Assembly: GCA_900708905.1 (NCBI GenBank)
Contig: CAADRB010000038.1
Coordinates: 1,176,385-1,240,384 of the forward strand
Direction of reading: 5' to 3'
Origin: Hymenolepis diminuta
Lineage: Eukaryota > Platyhelminthes > Cestoda > Cyclophyllidea > Hymenolepididae
Length of the DNA stretch: 64,000 bases
Below are positions 15,201 to 28,088 of the stretch, in pieces. The translations under genes and the position numbers were made by a program. The notes under the pieces were generated by a model. The model worked only from the letters and a program-made list of their open reading frames with translations. It searched no databases and was not told the origin of the DNA. Numbering within the stretch: position 1 is the first letter of the stretch; the number at the start of each line of letters is the position of its first letter.

Positions 15201-18200
15201 AGTTGCATGACATAACTGTTAATTGAAATGAAAACAGTTATTATTTACCATTGCAATACACAAAACTTCGCAAATTCTAACCATAAGTATAAACAAATAG
15301 ATCAGTAAGGGATGAAGATTGGGGTTAAATAAGAGTACGAATACAGTTAAGATTTCAGAAGTCTTATTTCATCCGAATTCTAAACACACTAAGTTGTCCG
15401 TTTACTCATAGGGAGTATAATTCAATTTGTAATATTCAAATTTTCATTACTTCATTCTTATGTTCCAAGGTGAATTTATGTCCGTGATCTTCGTATGTTT
15501 AATTGAAATTATTATTTAATATAGCATAGTGCTTCTCATAGCAGTTACAATCTAGCCACTTTGTAATCATGTAGAGAGATTATGTACGAATATATAAACT
15601 CGCAAACTGCTATTAAACAAATTATTTTAGTTTGCCTGTGAAATATGTGAAGTATAAGAATGAATGCAGACCTTCGTAAAGACGATGTCAACTGCTGCTC
15701 TGCAATCGAATTTCTATTGGTATAGACCGCAATCGAACTTTTCGCTCCAAGTTCTGACTTATGTAGTGGATGCTACACCAATAAGTCTTTTTGCTACACC
15801 TAAGTAATCCTCCTAAGCAGTCCGAATAGCCTCTAGCAGAGTCCTCTATTATCAGTTCACTCCCAAATTAGTTAAGCTATGCCCAAAGTGGCAAGAATCA
15901 GAAAGATGCTGAGTGATGAGGGTTTAATGCTCACTTTGGGCATAGCCTAGCTAATTTTGGGAGCAAATTGATAATAGAGGACACTGCTAGAAGCTATTTG
16001 GACTGCTTAGGAGGACTACTTAGGTGTAGCAAAAAGACTTATTGGTGTAGCATCCGATACATAATTGGTGACCCTGAAGTGATTCAGTGAGCCTTGTTAA
16101 CGTTGTGAATCCCACACTTCTCATAGTTTAAATTTATGAATATTTCTATCTCCTTCCCTCCAGTTAATATGTGACTGAAAGCTATAATCGGTTTTTCGAT
16201 ACAATTGCTAATTAATTTTTATATTAAGCTGACTTAATTCAATTTAGCATGCACAAAGGAATGCGTACTCAATATTTTAGCATATATAAAGGGGAGTCAG
16301 GCAGAATTTGTCAATCTAATATTAGCTCCAGTATCCTAATAAACTGCTGACGAGTAAGAGTTTTAACAACTAAAAGTTTCTTTAGTCTGAGAGAATATAG
16401 AACTTTCTATTTCATCAATATTCGGTTTAGAAATCTTAGGGAGGAAAGTGCTCCGTGTGCTTAAGTACTGAATTTTCTATTTAGACTTGTTGTTCTTAAT
16501 CATTCTAATTTGTTTATTTTACTTAGTATATCCAAAACCATACTAATTAAAATTTATAATTTTCCGTTATGCCACCAAACTTATTTTCAAATTAGATAGG
16601 TTTGCCATATTCATACTGATGAATCTATTATTAACATAAAGGTTCAAATTCATTTCATAAATGAAAGATTATTTTGGTTTAGGATGAAGTTTGATGTTGA
16701 GTGCTATAACCGTTGACGGTGTCCCTATTCTAAAACAAATTTTAACTAACGCGAACATTTAATTAAAATTTTGCTTAATTTATAGCAATTTAACACAGAT
16801 GTGTTAAATCAAAGACCCGTAGACAAAATCTTAATATGTATAAATCGCACTCGAAGTTCTCTAAGTTTCGGAAAAAGAGGTTTATGCCATGATAAATAAT
16901 ACATGAACATCCCCTAACTGCAGTGCGTTGTCGTTGCCATGGTGTCATCAAAGATGACATTATAAGATCAAGTAAATTATTTGGCAATTGCCAAAAGATT
17001 AACGTAAATGACGGTTTCTTTCAAATAAATTCACTAATGTTAAACATTCCCCAAATTTGAGAAATTTATCTAAATGGAATTTTTCATTGATGAGATAATT
17101 TATTTCGTAAAAACCCACAGAAGAAAATATCTTTTATCGTAATATAAGGATATGAAAGAGGAGTACTTCAGAGTGCATAAGTTATTCAAATGTAACAGAT
17201 AAAATGACATTTTTCAGGACTTGTAAGTGCATATTTCTAAAATGAGTTTATCCTGTAAATAACCTGGAAAATTAAGGCTATTTCTACCAGGCGTCTACAC
17301 ATTTACTGACTTCCCTCATATATGGAAGGTTTTCACTAAAGGTACAAAATTTAAAGTAAAATACGCAAAAGTACACGATTGATAAAAAGGAATAAACCTT
17401 TTCTGCCTGAATATTCTAAATGTGGTCCTTTCTATCGCTCACGTGCTTAAAAGAATTTCATTTGGAGTTGATCTTGGCCGTACACAAAATATTAATTCTA
17501 TTTAAGAGAGATAGTCAAATTTTTCATCTAATAACTTTATTTTAGAGTTAAAAACTTCTCAAGCCCATTAGGGGAAGCACTAATAACACTTGTCTTGGCA
17601 TAAAAGGAAGGCTCTCTGGAACTGTTCTACCACCTCTCTTGTTGACCAGAATTAACTAGTGTGACTGGCCATCCACATCACTGGGTGTGCACCATATAGG
17701 AGGAAATGATTTGCCTACACATTAACCACTCGTTGATTCTGAAAGCGACCAAATGAAACGAACATCAAACTAAACCATTTAAAATTGTGCAGTTCTGCTT
17801 CTGACAAAACTACAACGTAAAATAATATTTTCGCTTATTTTCATTTGGCAACAATTACATGACTCTCTAATAAGAAAGCTTTGTCATTGAATAAAGGGGA
17901 AATTGTTTATTGAAACCGGCCAGCTTAATTGAATTCGTAACTAATATTTCTGTTTTATATACAATAACAGTTGGAATTTTAAAATTATTTAAAGTACGTT
18001 TGCATTTTTGTGTTTTATGATATAATTTAACTAAAAATTAGACCATTGCCAAGATGACTTTGTCCCATTTTTAATTTTTGATTTTAGATGGCACAGCAAG
18101 TGCATCAGGATCGTCAACAGCTTCCCCAATGTGGCCGAGAGCAAAAATCTCTGCTCCCGACGGTGGAAATTCCAATCCGAATGCTCTCTTTGGTCGTGAA

Positions 18201-21200
18201 GGTAAACATATGTCTAATCTATTTCAATTGTTAAATTAAAATAAAGTTGAGACCAGTCCTTCATTACCCTCAAAAATCAGCCAAGAAGATTATAAATTCG
18301 CAAACTGAGGATTCGCACCGGGGTAAAAGCTAATAATTGCATGAGAATGTACATAGAATATTGATTCACAGTGCTAAAAATCTTTCCAAATCCATTATAA
18401 AAATGTTTTCAACACTTTACTTGCGTAGAGGGAGCAGGGCCACCCTTATGTGATACTTGCATTCTGAAACCCCTCTTGTCGATCATTCTAGTTGGTCAAC
18501 AACATCACTGATAAGCGTTGATCTCATGACTTTTGATTAGGCGGACTTGTGCGGTGACTACTGCACCGCTGTTGACATAGTAATAAAATGATTTCTGTTA
18601 CTCCTTTCTGAGATATTTCAGTTCTTTTAATGCGAGAAGTGTTAATTAGTTTGGCATTATAAAATAATCTCAAATTTTGGAATAGTAAACCAGAACTTGT
18701 ATTCCTCATTAAAGTATTGAGAAGATAAAAGTTTGTCAATTCTAAGCAAAACCAATTAACTAAACCTCATATAAACCCAAAATGAAAAAATCTCGATAAT
18801 CATCGATACGCAGAGAGAATACTTTGCTCTTTAGAAGAGCAGATTCAAATAGGAAATCATACCTTCACGGGATCAAAGTAATTGTTTGACTTTCGACCCC
18901 CGTCATTACAAGTGTGATTCAGCCTGTTTAGAGAACGCGAGGTAAATCCCGAAATTCATCATTTGAATTCCCTCCCCTTTTCTAAACTTTAGAGTTTTCA
19001 ATATACGGACTCACTCACTCAATAAGTTTAATATATTCCAATTAATTAAGCAGACAGCGATAAGTTAACACTCAGAAAATATTAGCAAAACCTAATTTTG
19101 CAGAAAAATTGTAATAATTTATTCGTGACCTAAAATAAAATACGTAAAAATTTCTGATTTCATTTTAATTTATTTCAAACTATGTTCCCACATTTGATTA
19201 AATCAATTCTCAGTTTAAATAACTCAATATCCCAGGCTACATTGCTGCGAATATTCGGGAATACAACTTAAAAAATATGCAAATTTATCTCTTTCACAAC
19301 AGTGATTATGGATAGCGCGACTGAATTCAAATGTCGAAGTTCCGGAACTACGCGCTACAGTCATCAGCAATTGCTTCGATGTGAGATCACTCAAGGCGAC
19401 CTTCGAAGCCGACATCAACCACGATATTACGTATTTGAAGCCCTGATTGGAGCAAAAGAACGCTCTCGAATATGGGATCAGCCACAATTCTGGGAAGATG
19501 CTTTTCTTGATGCAGTAGCACGTGAGAGAGACCTTCTAAGTAAGTTTCCCTTCTATTAGCAAATAAAAAATCGATTTAGAATGAGTCGTATTAGTTATCT
19601 TAAAATAATTTGCTTTGCTAAAATTAGCAAACCAACTGAGACTTGATTGTACATGCAAGTAGTAATTATGTAATGAATACAATTTTATGAAGACTTTAAA
19701 TGTGATTTATTATAAACATGAGAAATGTAACCGTGATTAATTTTTTTATCTCTTATATAAGGAGTGTTTCAATCACCTAATTCCTCAGTCGCGTGTGGAA
19801 AGCTAATGTTGAGTTTAATGTTTATCCAAATATTTGTAAACATAAAACATGGGGTTGGAATATGCAATAGTCCCGCCCATGAGTATGATTCACTTAGAAA
19901 CTCAATGATTCAGACGAATCTCACATATTGATAATGAAACTATGGAATACCACAACTGTATTTTAGTGTTTGTTCTCACTCATTTGAATATATTCAGATC
20001 GCATGTAACCGGTTCTGCTCTCTAACCTTTCCCATTGAAGAGCTTGAGTAATTTAGAACGGGTTATTGGTGAATCTCTGACTACATACACTGCAGAAATA
20101 TTCCAAAATTTTACCCCAATAGTAAACTGTGGATGCTAATAATAGAAAGTGTTCTCACTCTTAAATTAGGTGGAGGAAAGGTATTCTGGAGACGCTCTTA
20201 TGATNNNNNNNNNNNNNNNNNNNNNNNNNNNNNNNNNNNNNNNNNNNGACTAGATTTGACTAGTGCGGTTGGCCATCCATATCATTGGATGTGCACCAAT
20301 ACGCATTGGTCTCCTGGCCTCAGACTTGACAGGAATGAACGTTAACCATTGACAAGTTTGATATTTCCAATGCCTATTTTCTTGTTTGGCGTAATATACA
20401 AATATTTAATATCAACTATATATCAACAGTATAAACATCAATTTATTGTGTTATAGTAAGTGATTCGTTTTCATATACAAGGCCAAAACTAATGCCCGAA
20501 TGTAGCAAAATATGCCAGCACATTACTCAGTTTCAGTTAACAAACAAGAGAAAACCCCTAACTCTGTAGAAAAATTCCCTCGTTTGACTTTTCTAACAAA
20601 CATTCCATTAATTTTCATTTGCAGTCAAAGGAACAAATAATAAATTAATATAATAAAAATTATAAGTTGATGATTGGAAAATTATACTTAATGTAAAATG
20701 GGGATTCATACTGGAAAAAAATATTAAATAAATTAATATTAAACTACTTGTTAATATTGTTTGATTGCAAACTTTAAGTTTAGGATATTCGTTAAACATA
20801 TTGTATCTTAATGATAAATAAATGCCACGCTTATTATAATTAAAATTTTAATATTATTCTTCTAATCACATTTTATTATGTGATAGGTTTGGATCATTCA
20901 CCAACTGCTATGCTAGAACGCTACTCAAATTTATCAATTCCCGAACGTAAACTTTGGGATCTCAAGGAGGATCGAATTTTAGCAACAGTACTTCACAATC
21001 TCATTGCCTACATGGTAATGTTGAAAGCAACAAAGCAGGAAATCTACAACGTTGGATATCGTCTACTTGGACGATGTCGGCTTGGATCGTACTTCTCACA
21101 TTCAATCTCAAATCTTCTTGAATGTGTTGCGGAACTGGTAAGTTTTCTCATCGTAAAAGTTTTCTTGAGAGAAAAATTCCTCGGATTTACGCTCCATCAG

Positions 21201-24200
21201 ATTTCTCAACTATAAGTAGAATCTCAGTATATCCGACGCTGTAATTTAGAGTTATCTGGAGGTCTAAATTTTCAAGTAACTCTGTCGTAAGGGTATTTTG
21301 TGTGGGATGGAATTTCATATATGTGGGTGTTTTCGTGGAAATAACTTTAAAAACAAAAAGCATATAAAAATTTTAGATTTTGTAATTTTGTTACGATTTC
21401 GAATAGGGTGTTTGAGCTCTTTAATAGATATTTAAATATCTTTAAAAATTTACTCCAAAAAGATTTTAAACGAATGAATTAGATGAATAGATCAGTTTGG
21501 GCCTGCCATTAAAGTAAAACTCTTTGATGTTTTAAATTCAGACTAAATTAGTAAAATTAATTTGCTCTATTTATTTATACTTAAAAGTATGCATACAATA
21601 TAAATGGTACATTAGAAAAAAATAATTTCCGTATTACATAAATAAATGATTGATGTTACGAAATAAGCACCGAAATGACACTAAGTGCACTCGTATGAAT
21701 ATGATTATGGATCTCATTTTCATAGAGAATTATGAATAGGGATTGCTATTATTGTTAATTTGCCTATGACAGTGCGAAAACTCTTACGTATTTTACTTAT
21801 GGGCAAGCCTTTGAATAACGGGAACAGCAATCAAGTTCCATCAGGTATAAATCGGAAGGGGGATGAAGAAGAGGTTACATCAAGAGTCGGGATTACCGTA
21901 ATGGGAGGTCTTACTCCAAAATTATGCAAGACAAAGACCCTCCAATTTGACACATTTTAACAAGTATGCAAATTTTATGAATAATTGACAATGAGTTATT
22001 AAGTTAATTTTTCCTGGATAAGACTTTTTTATCCAACACTTGCAACTGAAAGTTGTTTATCCATAAATTCAAGCACTGAATCCACCCTGTACCCTTTTCG
22101 AGATTTTCTGAAGCGTTCAGATGATTGAGCTGGGGAAGAAACGTCTCATATGTCTAGATAAATCCGTTTACGGTTTTTGTTATGAGATTCCGAGTTATGT
22201 CCTAATGCTTAAATTTAGTGAACTAAATCCGGGGTTCTTGGGTGAGGTTGAGTCCAGGTTGTTTGGACTGATATTTGTTGACTGACTGATTTGGTCCGGT
22301 GGCTGGTCATGCCACTTTGATCTATTTTTATCTTTTTAATTTCAAGAGCATGTTGATGAGAATGGCACTGATTCCTTAACCTGGCAAAACCTGTAATCTA
22401 ATGAAAGCAGGATAAGTGAACTTCTTTGTATGAATACACAAATTAAAGAAAACCTTAAATTGAAAAAGGATAGGGATTGATGCTTAAATTCTGTGAATTG
22501 AAAAGTCGATAAAATGACATAACTTACGTATCGCCAAAATTCGCTTACTAAAATCTACTAAACCGTTTCTTTCCCAGATTTAACGATAGGAAAATAAGCT
22601 TTATATGAGGAGAATGCCGTGAAGAATTCACTCGTGTTATCAGTGAACTGAAATGTGACTAGATACAGCTAGGTAAAGCTCAATATATCGAAATAAGATA
22701 ACTGGAAATAATAGATATGCGGCTTGAGGAAACGGGAGTGAGTCATTGACAGAACGGGGCGAATCCCATTTTACAGTAGATATGGTGCTTGAGAAAAGTG
22801 ACAGGCAATTTAAGGTAGCTGAAAGAAGAGTAAATAATCAATAATTAGGATATCATAGACATGAATGAAGAGGAAAGGGTGGAGTATTTTTTTGGTATCA
22901 TTGGAAGAAGTGTACTTTTGAGAGGTCAATGTATTTCCATTTAAGCCAACGACTCAACGTCTGTACATGTTCTGTTCAGACATGGTTAAAGTGCAAGCCT
23001 AAGGAAATTCTTGTAAAATTTTTAAAATAAACCTAGTGATCTTACGATATAACCTTTTAACTGTTTCGCTAAGATTCTTATCGATTTTTCAAAAACCTCT
23101 CTCTTCTCCATTACCTGCGTACCTGTTCAACAAACTATATAAATGTAACCGCACCCCATTCCTTACCTGTACATATTTTATCAGAGGAAAAGAAGCTATT
23201 GATTATTTTGGTTCACTTTTGTCGTTTCTTCTCAGTGCTTGTCAGCATTAATAGGCCGAACCAATATTTATACTCACAGGAATATCCAAGCACATTGAAT
23301 ATATTACGAGTGTGAAATATTTATTTATTGACACCCGTCTTTAACCAAAACTATTCGTTCAATTTTGTCAGAGTGGAAACTCAATCGATCTTATTCCTTC
23401 AATGAGCGACAGTATCTACAGACAAGCCTTCATCATAACTATCACAGATGCTCACTCAAATACTGGAAACGCTCTAATTCTAGAGGTTTGTAAAAGACTA
23501 ATTTAAAAATGCAACATATATAATTGTGTTACTCTATTGGTCTGTATTTACTTAGATATATGACACTTCATTCTTGCTGCGAACTCTTGGCGGAGCAATT
23601 GAGAGTATACGAAATCTCGCAAACATTCCTGCAATAATCATGTTTGCCAAAGCAAAAGTTTGCATCATTCTTGAGGCTGTCGCCGACCGGGTGAACGCAA
23701 CTCAAATTTATTGCAAAAAGGTTGGTGAGACTTTTTTGAGTTAAATTTAGCATCCAGACTCTGTTCATCTTCTTGATTTAAGGGCTATTATATTGGTCTA
23801 ATCAGAGTTAATTAGAAATGAAGGAGAGTGGTGAGGTCTAGATGAATACTATTAATAGCTCTAGTGGAATCTAATTTTGTTATTTGAAGGTGCCTGAGCA
23901 GGAGATCGTAAACTGCAAATTAAATTAAGAGATTTTTTTGGAATATGCTTATTCACTCTAATTAAGTGTTTATATAGACTGTCTTATTCCCGAAATAGTC
24001 TATATTTACTTCATATATATAAATGAATGACTATTAAACTCGATGTTTCCTCTTAGGGGGGATATAATTAAAGACCAAAAGAAAACATTTGGTCTGTCAT
24101 ACCAATAATGACAGATAATTTCTAAGAATAATGGGTCTTACACATTTGCACTCAAGTATATATTCAACCGAAATATGAAGGGATTGGAAGAGGGAATTTA

Positions 24201-25455
24201 TACCATCAAAACTCGCTTGTTTGTATTTGCTGGGATTTGAACGAAGGGATAAAATATTTCTAATGCGTAAGCTTCCAGCTCTAATGACTAATCCTAAATT
24301 TCCGAGGAGACTAAAGGCTCATATGAATGATGCTGATTCCACTTTTACTTTCAAAAAGACCAGGAGGAGAAAAGTATCTCCTTTAGCTGTGATTTAAAAA
24401 ATCGACAAAATTCAAATGCAATTAATTATTAATTACTGCACGCTTCTGTAGGACCAAATACTTAACATGTCATAGGTTTAATAAAACACTTTTACTAAAT
24501 AGCTATTACCCGTGTCATATCGTGTATGGTGATGCATTTAATTATTTACTGCATATTTCCTTCTTTTAGACAAAATCCCTTTTTCACGCCATTCAGGCTG
24601 CAGCGAAGCGGTTGTCCTACGAGACGAGGCAAATTATCAATCGTAAGTGTGGCCGTTATAATCTGCTTTAGTCGTTGCGTGCATCAGAATTCTCTTTGCC
24701 TATATCTAAAGATATTAATAATTTATAAGTTTCCATTTTGCATACAAAAACAGGTGAATTTCAAACAAATTCGCCTAAAAATTGTGAAATATTTTAATGC
24801 TTATTTTCCTGGAAATTTAAATTTGTATCGAAGGTACTAAGAAGTTACTTAGTTCATAACTTATTACTGAATCACATGCTTATACATTTTAAGCACAAAA
24901 ATATCCCATATTGTTATGATGTAAATTTTTTCCCTATTCTAATATAGCAATCCAATTTTGTACGAAAATGGCAGTAAATTTGGACGGTTTGCAAGGGAAT
25001 CTGGCTGCTCTTGGGATCGCTGAAGGAGTAGCATTCTCAAAGCCCAATGATGTTCCTCGTAAGTATGCAAAACATAAATACAACTGTGATTAATATAGTT
25101 AGACGATAAATTTGTATTTACTTTGGTATTTATCAATAAAATCTAGAATGGTTTATATCTGTTGCGCCTAAAAAAATTTGTGATCTTGAAATATGTCAAA
25201 AGCTCTCATACCTGGAGATTTTTCTGAAGAAAAGGTATCTATATAACTTGGATCAAGTTAACTATAATTCGTCCTTCCTTCCGTTTGGATGTCTTTCCTG
25301 ATTCTATTTCATATAACTCCTTCGTAAAAACTTAGACTATTCTGTCGTGCAGCATTTTGTGCTTTACACTACATAATCGGCAAGAGCAAGAATCTTTACA
25401 CCTAACTCCTACTGCTTTCCTAATCCCTTCCACGCTCCTATGGAAAAGTCATTAA
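235..25455 (+). CDS. MADD: MADD / Rab3 GDP-GTP exchange protein (DENN-domain Rab GEF), 31 exons
   Basis: Guanine-nucleotide exchange factor for Rab3/Rab27 that acts in synaptic vesicle trafficking; the vertebrate protein also binds TNF receptor 1. Exons: 235-462, 492-584, 663-811, 886-1039, 1080-1238, 1817-1948, 2029-2142, 3542-3622, 3766-3948, 5280-5438, 6230-6425, 6916-6993, 8355-8599, 8675-8749, 8829-8845, 9772-9932, 10014-10160, 10565-10766, 11720-11909, 12445-12639, 12780-12852, 13776-13868, 18088-18201, 19303-19539, 20887-21137, 23372-23485, 23556-23720, 24570-24642, 24948-25058, 25147-25234, 25353-25455. All phases match; they sum to 4380 nt (1459 residues; human about 1600). Order: uDENN ([14 protein letters not shown]), cDENN ([27 protein letters not shown]), dDENN ([33 protein letters not shown]), a diverged middle, the conserved exon 19-20 block (near 858-986), [15 protein letters not shown], and a PH-like C-terminus with a family-like tail. 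The ATG at 235 places CPRLLDY near residue 11, as in relatives. Exons 12-18 and 21-23 are poorly conserved and least certain. Confidence 0.93.
463..491 (+). other. 29-nt intron in MADD (intron 1)
   Basis: A GT-AG intron with a strong donor (gtaaga) and a T-rich acceptor ending ttttttag. Its 29 nt are not a multiple of three. Reading through it destroys the conserved DENN sequence and meets a stop at 588. Removing it joins NYFTS to [13 protein letters not shown], which matches the family. This is near the lower limit for spliceosomal introns. Confidence 0.85.
1949..2028 (+). other. MADD intron 6, possible GC-AG intron
   Basis: The family alignment expects ...ADQ joined directly to ILLSPTP. 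That needs a donor after CAG at 1948, where the intron begins GC (gcagtc), not GT. The alternative is a weak GT donor at 1952 (gtctaa), which would add one alanine and also keep phase. The acceptor at 2028 is normal. A GC-AG intron is also inferred in the VMAT gene of this window. Confidence 0.5.
2722..2746. other. Short GC-rich hairpin in MADD intron 7
   Basis: Two 11-nt arms (2722-2732 and 2736-2746) are complementary apart from one G-T pair and enclose a 3-nt loop. The hairpin sits in a locally GC-richer patch of about 150 bp inside the intron. Nothing identifies it as a known RNA; it may be part of an old repeat. Confidence 0.35.
3100..3290 (+). repeat. Dispersed repeat family A, copy in MADD intron 7
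   Basis: Shares a motif (ggtatcctggagccgctctta, with two mismatches) and the preceding gtgttctca with the sequence just left of the assembly gap at 20.2 kb. Further on, it has a ctgatggccactcgtc segment like the gactggccatccacatc segment of the copies at 17.6 and 20.26 kb. No coding potential was recognised. Confidence 0.5.
3319..3334. repeat. (AT)n microsatellite
   Basis: A short uninterrupted run of TA/AT dinucleotides inside a MADD intron. Confidence 0.8.
7731..8060 (+). repeat. Dispersed pyrimidine-rich repeat family B, copy 1 (MADD intron 12)
   Basis: Collinear with 28089-28400. Shared blocks occur in the same order: gaaggatgac, ctacg..tttcc, tttatgtc, tttatcgat, cccgtttcatt, cacctgc, cttgccca.tgactc, then a C/T-rich tail with short CA runs. 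The short open frames here are translations of the repeat, not genes. Element class is unknown; it looks like a degenerate non-autonomous element. Confidence 0.6.
8829..8845 (+). other. 17-nt microexon of MADD (exon 15)
   Basis: Lies between a clean acceptor (ttttag) and a donor (gtaagt). It starts in phase 0, encodes EIPGK plus two bases of a serine codon, and exactly supplies the phase-2 entry required by exon 16 at 9772. Skipping it would shift the frame. Confidence 0.75.
15761..16065. mobile_element. Palindromic (fold-back) LTR-like element in the large MADD intron
   Basis: Arms 15761-15890 and 15932-16065 are inverted copies of one another, about nine-tenths identical by eye, around a 41-nt spacer. 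Read 5' to 3', the right arm ends gcatccgatacataa and is followed by ttggtgaccctgaagtga. That resembles an LTR end next to a primer-binding site and leader of a Ty3-like or TRIM (miniature LTR) retroelement. No gag or pol coding is visible. A third, more diverged arm copy lies at 29445-29590. An inverted pair of solo LTR-like units, or a fold-back transposon, would explain the structure. The intron runs from 13869 to 18087; I see no other gene in it. Confidence 0.65.
17550..17760 (+). repeat. Dispersed repeat family A, copy in the MADD intron
   Basis: Begins with caagcccattaggggaagc, which recurs as caagcccattaagggaaat at 36.72 kb and in weaker form at 63.23 kb. Its second half (ctagtgtgactggccatcc ... 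gggtgtgcacc) recurs just right of the assembly gap at 20.26 kb. Confidence 0.6.
18885..18945 (-). repeat. tRNA-like (SINE-like) fragment
   Basis: On the minus strand there is a ggggtcgaaagtc segment resembling a pol III B box, preceded by tRNA-length sequence. No acceptor stem pairs, so it is a relic and not a tRNA gene. Confidence 0.3.
20140..20345 (+). repeat. Dispersed repeat family A, copy interrupted by the assembly gap
   Basis: The left flank of the gap matches the copy at 3.1 kb. The right flank matches the copy at 17.64 kb (gtgcggttggccatccat, ggatgtgcacc). The gap therefore probably sits in a collapsed or ambiguous repeat. An open frame that appears to cross the gap is not a gene. 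Confidence 0.6.
20205..20247. other. Assembly gap (43 N)
   Basis: A run of undetermined bases inside a MADD intron (between exons 24 and 25) and inside a repeat copy. The true length is unknown. Confidence 0.99.
24229..24300 (-). repeat. tRNA-like (SINE-like) fragment
   Basis: On the minus strand, an A-box-like stretch (ttagtcattagagctgg) is followed about 40 nt later by a T-arm-like cgttcaaatcccagca. The 5' side does not pair with cccagca, so this is a tRNA-derived relic, not a functional tRNA. Confidence 0.4.
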
Positions 25456-28088
25456 TTCGTGAGAATGTGTTTGAATTTCTTATTTATTCTGTACACATAT
25501 GATATGATATGATATAGGAAAAAATTTTTATTGTAGTTAAGGGAAAGAAATCTAAGAAGTGAGGGATAAAATTGAGGATATTGATATAACCTTATCGAAA
25601 TGTTGAAAATTTTCAGTTGTTCATTATAATTTAAGGTAGCACAAATCCCGTTAATAATCTACCTAAGTTGGGCTTATGGACCATAATGGTTATCGGGATT
25701 CAACAATCTTTACCGAGTGAGAAAAACAAGAGGTAAGTAGGATCATGTATGTACTAGACAAATGAAAATAAGTAAGATGGGAAAGGTCGAAAGCAAAAGA
25801 AGAGGAATTTGATTGGAATGAGAAAGCGTCAATTCTGAGGGAGGAAAATCTGAGTGAGAAATAGGGGAAATAAGATGCATTTAGGGGACTCCCTGGCCTT
25901 TTTTCTGTGCAATTCATTGTGGGATTTTAGATTGAATAGACAATGCGAGTTTAAACCAATGCACAGTTTCACTTTCTTATGTTCTAATATTCTGAAGTTC
26001 ATATTTCAGGACTATGTCTCTAACTTTCGGATTCATTTTGTTCAACTTCTATTTTTATAAATACTGTATAAAATGCTGTATATATCTATTTGAATTATAC
26101 CTTTAATTATACCATGGATAAATTTCGTTTCAGGAATTATAGTCTTCCCTTTAATAATATTCTCACAGTGCGTAGGATATATCTCGTGTTTGCAATTGAA
26201 ATCTCTTTACAAATAGTTCCATTTTAATCATTTTGGACTACTTCTTCCGCGTTCGCGAACGAACTTGATAAATGAATACTATTATAGCTTTATTGAATAA
26301 ATACTTTGGACAATTTGCGGAAATTGCCATACATTACACTATATTACCGGATGCAACGTTGTAGGTTTTCGATATTTCGTTCTGGGGGGAGAGGGATTTA
26401 GTTTATAGGGTTGGAGATATTTATATATCTACTACTCACCTTAAATTTAATAACATATGCCGCCATTTTCACGGTTTTTGTAAATTCGGTAAGTCCATTC
26501 AACTTCCCCATGCACCATCACAACAGTTCCTGAAATATATACACTTAATATTGATATTGGGGGTAGTATTCCTCTGTATAACAATAAAGTAGTGCTATTC
26601 CCGGTGAAGCTACTTTTATAATCTGACTGAGATATCCTATTTATTATCGGGCGATCTTGAAGACGAACAAGAGGTAAGAACCTTTCCTGAATGAGAAGAC
26701 CAAGAGTAAAGTGAGACCACGTGCATACTGAACGAGGACAACTTGGGTTGTCGGAAGTAGAAAAAAAGTGGTACGTTAAGGCAGTGACGGTCCTTGTTCG
26801 TTGGTGAACAGCTGACGTTTAGAACAGAAGTATGAGTTAATAGGTGCGCAATACATGAGCCTGTGGGTCAGAGAACGTGGATACTACAATTTTTTAAACA
26901 CCCATGTTATCGAAGGACTAATTAAATTATTCTGAGCACTTAATCTGAATTAAATTAAACTTAAACTAATTGAAAAATTTCAAGTCGGAACACTGAAATA
27001 TGATTAGTATTGTAGTCATTAGTAATTTATTTTAATTTTTATTTGATAATGACATCGTATTTCATTGTATTTCATTTACAGACAATTATGTCCGTTTTCT
27101 TTATTACTTTAGAGTGAATAAATGAAGAAGAAAATAAAACGATATTCGGATGCAATCAATTAACCTTCAACATTCCATAATTTTCACCTACTCATTCTAT
27201 ATGTTTAATTCTTACTATCTTATCTTACTTCTTTGCCATTTATCTTCATTTATCCAGTCACTATTCCTTACTTATGTGAATTTCAGAACCTTTTATTACA
27301 AACTCTTTCAAGAGAATTTAGTAGCAAGCATCCGGTTATACTGGCTAAAGGAACTTCTGAAAAGTTATATTAAAAACTTAATAAATTTCGTGGGTTTTGA
27401 AATCGACTTTGACTTTTGGTCTTCGGTGAATGGATTATCGGTTTATTGCATATGCTTATAGTTTAATAAGTCAGTTTTAACAAAATCAGTATGTTTAGTT
27501 TAATTTAAACACAGCATTTATAGGACGATTAGTTAACTTTCACTAAAAAAGAAGAGAATTTATTCTAATTTTATTCTTCTTAGTTGCTATGAGAAAGTCG
27601 GGTGTATTTTCTACTCATTATCCCCATATGAAAAGTTCACTTCACATGGGAACTATATACGCATAGTTGAAATTTGAATAAATTGTGAAGTTCATGAAGT
27701 TGATTCACGCCTAGTTGAAAGAATAAATTTAACTGATCAAGGAATGTGTCCTGATTTTCCTACGTTTAGGTTGGATCTACTGCTGCTTTTATGTTAATTT
27801 CAGCATGAGGTTATATAAATAGTGCTCTTTATTATTTGGAGAAGGGTCCAACTCAGTTGGAATATGTAGCAGTAAGTTTCCACAGTATAAGCTAAACGAC
27901 TACTTATCAAACATCAGTAGATTATGGGTGAAGAACACGAAAACTAGGGTTCTTAAATGATAAAATAGATTCGAGCCACACTTCAATGAAATATTTGTGT
28001 TTTAAATGCCTTAGATTCGACGTCCCTGATTTAATTTTGCTGTTAGTACTATAATGTATAAGTCAAAAGTATCTTAAATGAAGGTGCT

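Noticed and set aside
20133..20345. Open frame running across the N gap
   Set aside because: The frame depends on unknown bases, and both flanks match dispersed repeat family A.
24229..24300. Functional tRNA gene
   Set aside because: The T-arm-like 3' part is good, but the 5' end does not pair to form an acceptor stem.
27150..27461. Plus-strand 103-codon open frame
   Set aside because: Hydrophobic AT-rich translation with no motif, no splice context and no homology.
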